DNA of 64,000 nt from contig NC_087081.1 in NCBI RefSeq assembly GCF_026151205.1, positions 12,916,340 to 12,980,339 of the forward strand, given 5' to 3'. The stretch's first letter is position 1; every line of letters begins with the position of its first letter. A model generated the notes under the pieces. It was not told the DNA's origin, ran no database searches, and worked only from the letters and a program-made list of their open reading frames with translations. This stretch comes from Bolinopsis microptera. Taxonomy: Eukaryota > Ctenophora > Tentaculata > Lobata > Bolinopsidae. Shown here one piece after another: positions 57,880-64,000 of the stretch. Position numbers and translations under genes: made by a program.

Positions 57880-58452
57880 AGGGTTTTACACCCTGGAGCC
57901 AAATCCAACGCTAATCACAACACCCCAGCAAAGATGTACAGCAAGCATGAGAGAGAGAAAGAAAGGAAATATGGAGACCGCTGTGTACAGATTGAAAAAG
58001 GAACCTGCAATGGCCTTGTATTCTCGACCACCGGAGGTATGGGCCCACAGGCTACCATGTTCCTTAAACGAGTAGCAACACTTCTGGCAGCCAAGACCAG
58101 CCAGGACAAAAGCCTCATTATGGCAAATCTCAGACGTCGTTTGCAGTTTGAGCTACTTAAGACAGTATTGATTGCAGTGAGAGGACACAGAGGACGGTAT
58201 TATGAGAAAGCAATACCTGTTGACGAACTGGACCTAAATCTTGCACACACCACCAACGATGAAGACAGGGGTGATGATGTTGATGATGAAGATGATGAAG
58301 TTGATGATGAGGCTGAGAATGTAGAGGAAGAGGTTTCAGAAGAGTGAGCTGAAAAGAAGACAAGTTTCTATTCTAATTTATTGATTATTATATTTATTGC
58401 AATAAACATATAATATTCATTACTCCAGGAGTGATGACAGGATATAGAAAAA
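57880..58452 (+). mobile_element. 573-bp 5'-truncated retroelement insertion, left arm
   Basis: Bracketed by AATAACCCCCA at 57869-57879 and 58453-58463 (11-bp target duplication), with a short A-run at its 3' edge. Both features are typical of target-primed insertion. It interrupts the CR1-like LINE. Its frame is related to the 3' part of the broken reverse-transcriptase gene at 52860-54340. Confidence 0.85.
57889..58347 (+). CDS. C-terminal fragment of the same reverse-transcriptase family
   Basis: Open from the insertion edge (VLHPGAKSNANHNTPAKM) through YSKHEREKERKYG, STTGGMGPQATMFLKRVA and LLKTVLIAVRGHRG to a strongly acidic tail (DDVDDEDDEVDDEAENVEEE) and stop. It parallels the older copy (FHAPAPSN, MYKSHEKRKK, STTCGMGTEAQ) at 53960-54310. 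Only the last roughly 150 residues exist here because the element is 5'-truncated, so the ATG at 57934 is not a real start. The role of this domain is unknown. Confidence 0.7.
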   Translation, partial: HPGAKSNANHNTPAKMYSKHEREKERKYGDRCVQIEKGTCNGLVFSTTGGMGPQATMFLKRVATLLAAKTSQDKSLIMANLRRRLQFELLKTVLIAVRGHRGRYYEKAIPVDELDLNLAHTTNDEDRGDDVDDEDDEVDDEAENVEEEVSEE

Positions 58453-58682
58453 AATAACCCCCAGTCTTTTTCCTGAGCAGATGCTTCAAGTTTTACTCCA
58501 TTAACAAAATTTAAGTTAGGATTATTATTAAGATTAACATGAACTACTTTACATTTGGCAGGATTGAACTTTAAAAGCCAAATACTCTCCCAAACTTCCA
58601 ATTCTGCAATATCATCAGCAACACTCTTATGTTTAGCCGCATTACCAATCAGCTTAAGATCATCAGCAAATAATTTTATTTT

Positions 58683-59376
58683 GTAATAAAATGTCACAAA
58701 AGGAGCAGACCTTAAAGGAAAAAGTATATGATAAAAACGATGTGAAAAAGTATGAATGGGTACTCCACATCAATGAGAATACATAAAAACAACAAGTAAT
58801 AAAATTAAACGTCAGAAAAGTAACCAAACAGAGTGCAAAGGGGTTACGAAATGCAACAATAACGCAAAAAACTATTATGTATTCTTTTGAAAATATGACA
58901 GTATTTGTGTAAGCGCTCGATTTTCATAATACAATGTGAATTTTCTAAACTTTGCGCGGCGCACCTAAAATTTTGGTTCCACTTAAAATTAATTTTTTGC
59001 TCATAATTGTATCTAATATATTTAAACTAAATGTAATTACAAGATACATGGTTTAAAAATTTCAAAATACAGCAGCTAAGTACGAAAAATAAAATGCGCG
59101 CAAAAAGCCTAAAATTTGACCACTTTTTTTGATTTTTACCCAAGGAAAAATGAAACGATTTCTTTTATTTTAGTATCATTTTGTGCGGTTATGTTTGAGC
59201 TATCGTTATGCAAATTTTGGTGATATTTCAACGAAATTAACTTGCTCAAAAGTTCAAAAAACATGGTTTTTTGGCCCAAAAATCAGTTTTTTGCGATTTT
59301 ACCCGGGGAAACTCAGTCCAATCATCTTCTCTTATTTTTGCTGTATATAAATGATTTACCTGATATAGTTAAGAAT
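58683..59376. other. 694-bp spacer of the inverted repeat
   Basis: Single-copy sequence between the arms. It is AT-rich with no gene. Its last 60 bp (from about 59316) already belong to the CR1-like LINE of the right arm (LLFLLYINDLPD), showing that the left arm is the truncated side of that LINE. Confidence 0.8.
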
Positions 59377-60775
59377 AAAATAAAATTATTTGCTGATGAT
59401 CTTAAGCTGATTGGTAATGCGGCTAAACATAAGAGTGTTGCTGATGATATTGCAGAATTGGAAGTTTGGGAGAGTATTTGGCTTTTAAAGTTCAATCCTG
59501 CCAAATGTAAAGTAGTTCATGTTAATCTTAATAATAATCCTAACTTAAATTTTGTTAATGGTGTAAAACTTGAAGCATCTGCTCAGGAAAAAGACTGGGG
59601 GTTATTTTTTTCTATATCCTGTCATCACTCCTGGAGTAATGAATATTATATGTTTATTGCAATAAATATAATAATCAATAAATTAGAATAGAAACTTGTC
59701 TTCTTTTCAGCTCACTCTTCTGAAACCTCTTCCTCTACATTCTCAGCCTCATCATCAACTTCATCATCTTCATCATCAACATCATCACCCCTGTCTTCAT
59801 CGTTGGTGGTGTGTGCAAGATTTAGGTCCAGTTCGTCAACAGGTATTGCTTTCTCATAATACCGTCCTCTGTGTCCTCTCACTGCAATCAATACTGTCTT
59901 AAGTAGCTCAAACTGCAAACGACGTCTGAGATTTGCCATAATGAGGCTTTTGTCCTGGCTGGTCTTGGCTGCCAGAAGTGTTGCTACTCGTTTAAGGAAC
60001 ATGGTAGCCTGTGGGCCCATACCTCCGGTGGTCGAGAATACAAGGCCATTGCAGGTTCCTTTTTCAATCTGTACACAGCGGTCTCCATATTTCCTTTCTT
60101 TCTCTCTCTCATGCTTGCTGTACATCTTTGCTGGGGTGTTGTGATTAGCGTTGGATTTGGCTCCAGGGTGTAAAACCCTTGGGGGTTATTACCCATAACT
60201 CCTTGCTTTGGAATGAGCAGATAAAAGCATGCATTTCTAAAGCAAATCGTATGATATGTTGGATTATAAGAAATTTAGTAATAAGGGAAAAAGGAGTTAT
60301 GATAACCATCTATAAAGCTTTAATAAGACCTCATTTAGAGTATTGTGACCAATTGTGGAATCCAGTTGCGGCTCATGGAAGTTTGGGGATTGTTTTGGAG
60401 CTGGAGAGCGTCCAGAGGCGGTTTACCCGTCTTATTAATGAGGTGGGTACTCTTCCTTACAACCGTATACTGGAAATTCTCAATTTGACAACCCTGGCAG
60501 AGCGGTGAATACGTCGGGACCTTATTGAAGCTTTTAAGGTTATTAATGGTTTAACCGAGTACGGCTCAGATTTGTTCAAAGTGAGCAGATCTGGTCTTAA
60601 TCTTGTATCATCCAACAGATGTTGTAAGAGTATGGCAAAGATTAGGAATCTCCAAAGTTCATTTCTTCCAGAGCGAGTTATTCCTTACTGGAACAAACTT
60701 CCTCCAGATGTTAAGAACTCGGTGACTGTTTTAAGTTTTAAGATTAAATTAGAAGGGTTTAAAAAGATATGATTG
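59316..60775 (+). pseudogene. CR1-like LINE fragment, right arm (interrupted)
   Basis: Reverse transcriptase and C-terminal region: LLFLLYINDLPD, then the catalytic block KLFADDLKLIG, WESIWLLKFNPAKCKVVHV, then after the insertion VITHNSLLWNEQIKACISKA, YKALIRPHLEYCDQLWNP, SVQRRFTRLI and SFLPERVIPYWNKLPP. It is 5'-truncated, interrupted at 59607-60179, and has an internal stop (TGA near 60506). The ADD catalytic motif and the WN-x-LP ending fit the CR1/L2/Rex group of LINEs. Confidence 0.85.
59607..60179 (-). mobile_element. 573-bp 5'-truncated retroelement insertion, right arm
   Basis: Mirror of 57880-58452. The target duplication TGGGGGTTATT lies at 59596-59606 and 60180-60190, splitting the LINE frame between KDWG and VITHNS. 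The coding fragment at 59712-60170 is identical in protein to the left-arm copy. Confidence 0.85.
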
Positions 60776-61333
60776 CTAAGGATATTTCTAATGATTCACA
60801 TTTTTGGAATGTTTCAAATGAAGTATTAGGGAGAATTGAAGGACCTAGCTATGTTAGTAATAAAGAGAAGCATAACGATTATCTTTATTTCCACCCTTTT
60901 GTGGCAAAAAAGCGATTTATAAATCTTTATTCCACTGGGAAGTATGAATAGGGTTATCTTTTGGGGATGCTTTTTGAACTTATTTGAAATTTTTTAATAA
61001 AGTTGTAGTTAATAATTTATTAATTTTGGTGGTAAGATATTTATATTTTTCCATATAGTGATTTGATACTTTGTAGACATGTGTGATGATGTTATGTCAT
61101 AATTTGTACTTTACTTCACTTTACTTTTATATGGTTCTAATAATTCATTCAGACATGAAGTTTTGCTTTTCAAATTTAGTCGTTCAAGCTGCCTGAGTTC
61201 AGGAAGTTTGCCAAATGGGCCCAGATATTCTTGTCACCTTTACCCTGGGATGAGAGAATAACTTTTTTTACTCTTGATTTGAATACACCATGAGTGATTG
61301 GCTCCTTTTTGAGGGAATATTCACTCATAATTT

Positions 61334-62815
61334 TGGTAAAGAGCTACTAATCAATCGATATCCAGTGCTTCTATTTCATCTGGAGCACTTCTTCGTTTTC
61401 CATGATGTCCACGTAGAGCAATGATTGTGGTTCATAAGAGATCAAAGCAGATCCTCTTCCTTAGAAAGTGATGGTATCTGAATATCTCATTCCAGATTTT
61501 GTAGACATTTTTTCTGCAAGTCTTTTTGTAAGAACTTGGGCTTCCGTCCCCATACCACAAGTTGTAGATAAAACCACTGGTGCAAACGTACCTCTCTTGA
61601 TCTCCAACACTTGGGCGTTAAACGCAGTCTTCTTTCGTTTCTCATGGCTCTTGTACATGTTGGCTATAGTGTTCAAAGCTTGATTAGAGGGTGCAGGGGC
61701 ATGGAAGACCCTAATATCAAAAAATGCTCTCTTACGGGCTCAAAACACTTCTAGCACTAACATCTAAGCGTGCTACTTCTGCTGTGTTTGCACCTGGTGG
61801 TAACTTGACTGGCAACAACGGTGGTTCCACACATACATCTCTGCATCCCGCATTCTGCATCAGTTCAGCTATGACATCTCTGAGGGAATTGTGTCTCAGG
61901 TTTACATAACCACCTTTCTTGCATACTTGCAGATGAGATGATTGATAGTATTGGTTTCTCCACAGACACACTTTCTTGAAGTATCCTTGATTTTTAGATT
62001 ATATCTTTGGCCAAAGCATCATTAAATTCCTTTTTGTTGAATGAGTATCCATAAGACTGCAGTGGGAGTGATGTTAACCAGCAACTTGCCCCCTTTTCTG
62101 TTGCAAGATCAAGCTGAAGCTTCTGTATCTGGTTAAGCTCTGGTAGAACTTCCTCACGTTTCTGCTTGTAGAACTGCTGTCTTCTTCTCGAAATTTCAGC
62201 TTTTACTTCAACAGCCTTCTGATGATTCTCTGTATGTTCTGATACTTGATTTAAGATTGCATCAGTAAGATTCTCTGTGGCAAAGAGTGAGTATTCATAC
62301 TTAAGATCAGCTGTCTGGCTCAGATCGTATATACTCAGGCCCACATCTCTGCAGGGTAAGGCAAAGATCTTCTGTGTTATATCAGGGCAACTAAATATTC
62401 GGTCTAATACTGCTGGAATAAAGGTGACTCCTACTTTCCATCTGTTGCTTATGTCTGGAGTTGTGCGACAGACATAGTTCCACCGCTTAGAAAGTCCATG
62501 GATGTACCTAGCATATGCTAGTTGAGGCTCCCTCTTAGCAATGTTGGAGATGTCGTCATCTTTTCCTATGGCTATACCCGTTGATGACACATTTTGGACT
62601 AGTGGCATGAGAGAGCAGGAATACTTGGCCATTGCACTATTGTCCCTGCACTATAATTGTCCCCTTGTGTAACACCCTCTTCACTTAAGATCTCCTCATC
62701 TGTCCTTGCTATTACCAGTCTTGCAGGTTCTCGATATATGTTTATGATGTATGGAGCTAGCTCAGGGCAGGTGTACTGAATATTATGAAGGGCACCCGTT
62801 AAGAGATCATGAATC
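61334..62815 (-). pseudogene. Broken reverse-transcriptase gene, right arm
   Basis: Mirror of 52860-54340. The long open block (61994-62632) differs from its left-arm twin by one visible residue (Ser for Asn after RIF). Confidence 0.75.
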
Positions 62816-63097
62816 TTGTAGAGGCTCCTTCACTCTTCAGGTCACTTCAAGTTCATGTAAACTTTATATTTATTTATTTATGATATAAGTGAAGCTGTAA
62901 ACCATTTGAAATTGAAATTGCAATATCAGATGTATCAAGTTTTGACGATGTGGCAGAGCCAGAAAATATATTAATATAAATGTACAGTTTTTTTCTTAAA
63001 CTTAGAACTTCGCTTTACTAACCGAGTCAAGAATCTTCAAGTTGTTAAAAATGGGCTTTGTATGCTCTTTTACCACCACAACCACCACCACCACCAC

Positions 63098-63349
63098 AAA
63101 CTGGTACAATAATGATTGATTTTGAGAAAGCGGTCATGAATGCGATTCAGAACAGTTTGCCAGGGTGGGAGATTAGCAATTGCTACTTCCATCTCTGTCA
63201 AGCTGTTCAGAGGAACATTTCGAAGAAGTTTAAAGTTTTATATTATTCTGATAAGAAGTTTGCTAGAGCCGCAAGGCTGGTTGTGTTTCTCGCCTTTGTC
63301 CCAGTTGCTGTATCTCCAGAGGTTCCTAGTTGTCGGGGATATGTCATGA
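63098..63349 (+). pseudogene. Mutator-like transposase fragment, right arm
   Basis: Mirror of the left-arm fragment, again between 85-bp direct repeats (63014-63097 and 63396-63480). Motifs DFEKAVMNAI and CYFHLCQAVQ are present. Confidence 0.75.
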
Positions 63350-63557
63350 TTGGTTCCTAGTTGTCGGAGTTGATTGGATTTCCCAAGCTTGCATGTTTAC
63401 TAACCGAGTCAAGAATCTTCAAGTTGTTAAAAATGGGCTTTGTATGCTCTTTTACCACCACAACCACCACCACCACCACCAAGATTAGCCGTGAGCCCCA
63501 AACGGTAGATCGGCCTCCACGTGGCTTGGGGTGGGTGGTTTTTTAATGAATGAACTA

Positions 63558-63838
63558 TAGGGTCCCAAAAAGCATAGACAGTCTAACCTAATCGTGATAT
63601 CGTGATATGGTTTATCTAATGAACTCCTAAATTAGATCCAGTGTTAGCTGAATCTATAAATCCAGTGTTAGCTGAATCTATAAATTTTTTGGGACGCTAT
63701 ATTTCTATGTTTAAATACTAGCGAACGATGCCATATAATACAGTCAAACCTCAATTCACCGTGGTTTTGAGTAAATGAATAAAAGTGCCAAATTGGGGAT
63801 TCTGTTAAATTGGGGCCTGGTTAATGGAGGTTTGATTG
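63558..63838. mobile_element. Two TA-flanked MITEs, right arm
   Basis: Mirrors of the left-arm MITEs: 63558-63699 (GTCCCAAAAA-type ends) and 63741-63838 (CAAACCTC-type ends). Confidence 0.6.
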
Positions 63839-63924
63839 TATATTATACTATAATACCAACGTTATAGAACTGTACTGAACCGAATCGGTTTATGACCTTA
63901 TTAATTATTTTATAATTTCTCAAA

Positions 63925-64000
63925 TAGTGTAGTGTAGTGTAGTGTAGTGTAGTGTAGTGTAGTGTAGTGTAGTGTAGTGTAGTGTAGTGTAGTGTAGTGT
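63925..64000. repeat. (AGTGT)n array, right arm, cut by window end
   Basis: Reverse complement of the left-arm ACACT array; only the first 76 bp are inside the window. Confidence 0.95.

Larger units (their letters stand above)
51451..58682 (+). repeat. Left arm of large inverted repeat (includes a 2.38-kb insertion)
   Basis: Near-identical reverse complement of 59377-64000. Paired positions sum to 115674 in the outer part, to 115678 after a 4-bp length difference near 54575, and to 118059 inside 57178, because the left arm carries an extra 2.38-kb insertion at 54799-57177. Very few single-base differences are visible. Homology stops at 58682 against 59377. The outer end is undetermined. Confidence 0.95.
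57287..58682 (-). pseudogene. CR1-like LINE fragment, left arm (interrupted)
   Basis: Minus-strand copy of the right-arm LINE fragment at about 59316-60775. It is cut off at 58682, where arm identity ends, so this copy lacks the LLFLLYINDLPD segment. It is interrupted at 57880-58452 by another retroelement. The last coding block includes SFLPERVIPYWNKLPPDVKN, typical of the C-terminal end of CR1-like LINE proteins. Confidence 0.8.
59377..64000 (-). repeat. Right arm of large inverted repeat (runs off window)
   Basis: Near-identical reverse complement of the left arm but without the Penelope-like insertion. The empty site reads AAATAAAGATAATCGTTATG on the strand matching the left arm, at about 60871-60890. 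It continues into the ACACT array and beyond the end of the window. Confidence 0.95.

Noticed and set aside
51451-64000. Inverted repeat as a single palindromic read artefact
   Set aside because: Unique spacer, arm-specific 2.38-kb insertion and small differences between arms argue against a simple fold-back read; a haplotype mis-join remains possible.
1-64000. tRNA or rRNA genes
   Set aside because: Scanned for GGTTCGAATCC-type B boxes and cloverleaf context; only isolated look-alikes such as those near 7929, 9961 and 46268 were found.

Overview
This is an AT-rich, intron-containing animal genome segment, most likely from an invertebrate. It has GT-AG introns, many minisatellites and MITE-like hairpins, a Ty3/Gypsy element, an RTE-like LINE, a CR1-like LINE fragment, a Penelope-like element with a GIY-YIG domain, a Mutator-like transposase scrap, and a reverse-transcriptase family I recall from cnidarians and lancelets. 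The species cannot be fixed from sequence alone. There is no sign of bacterial genes, operons or CRISPR.

Layout: 1-17.8 kb is mostly gene-poor, with short tandem repeats (14-bp at 1.45 kb, 33-bp at 2.78 kb, 11-bp at 13.3 and 17.0 kb) and an 886-bp foldback element at 7.57-8.45 kb. From 17.8 to at least 38.5 kb, and perhaps to 46 kb, a plus-strand host gene is laid out as small exons whose splice phases agree from one to the next. They encode a low-complexity, proline-rich protein with SH3-ligand motifs and Tyr-x-Asn motifs, which looks like a signalling adaptor or scaffold. Its 12.4-kb intron holds a roughly 104-copy, 32-bp pyrimidine-rich minisatellite. That array is split by a young Ty3/Gypsy element of 8.4 kb with about 690-bp LTRs. 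Its 4.7-kb intron holds a near-complete RTE-like LINE that landed inside a hairpin element.

The most notable gene-level feature is at 30.83-31.05 kb. A 30-bp tandem repeat carries a complete 3' splice site in every unit, keeps the host reading frame open, and encodes a 10-residue AYTNSNNNFA-type repeat. Up to seven alternative in-frame acceptors therefore lie just upstream of one exon.

From 42.8 to 51.8 kb there are more minisatellites (26-bp, 47-bp, 9-bp, about 24-bp and a long ACACT array), a CACGTG cluster with a hairpin element, and the last two exons of a minus-strand coiled-coil-like gene (50.3-50.7 kb), convergent with the plus-strand gene.

From about 51.4 kb to the window end lies a very large inverted repeat. 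Its arms are near-identical, each longer than 4.6 kb, around a 694-bp spacer. The left arm alone contains a 2.38-kb Penelope-like insertion with a 704-codon open frame, and the right arm keeps the matching empty site. Each arm carries a nested stack of fossils: TA-flanked MITEs, a Mutator-like transposase fragment between 85-bp direct repeats, a broken reverse-transcriptase gene, and a CR1-like LINE interrupted by a 573-bp, 5'-truncated member of the same reverse-transcriptase family with an 11-bp target-site duplication. The right arm runs off the window, so its outer limit is unknown.
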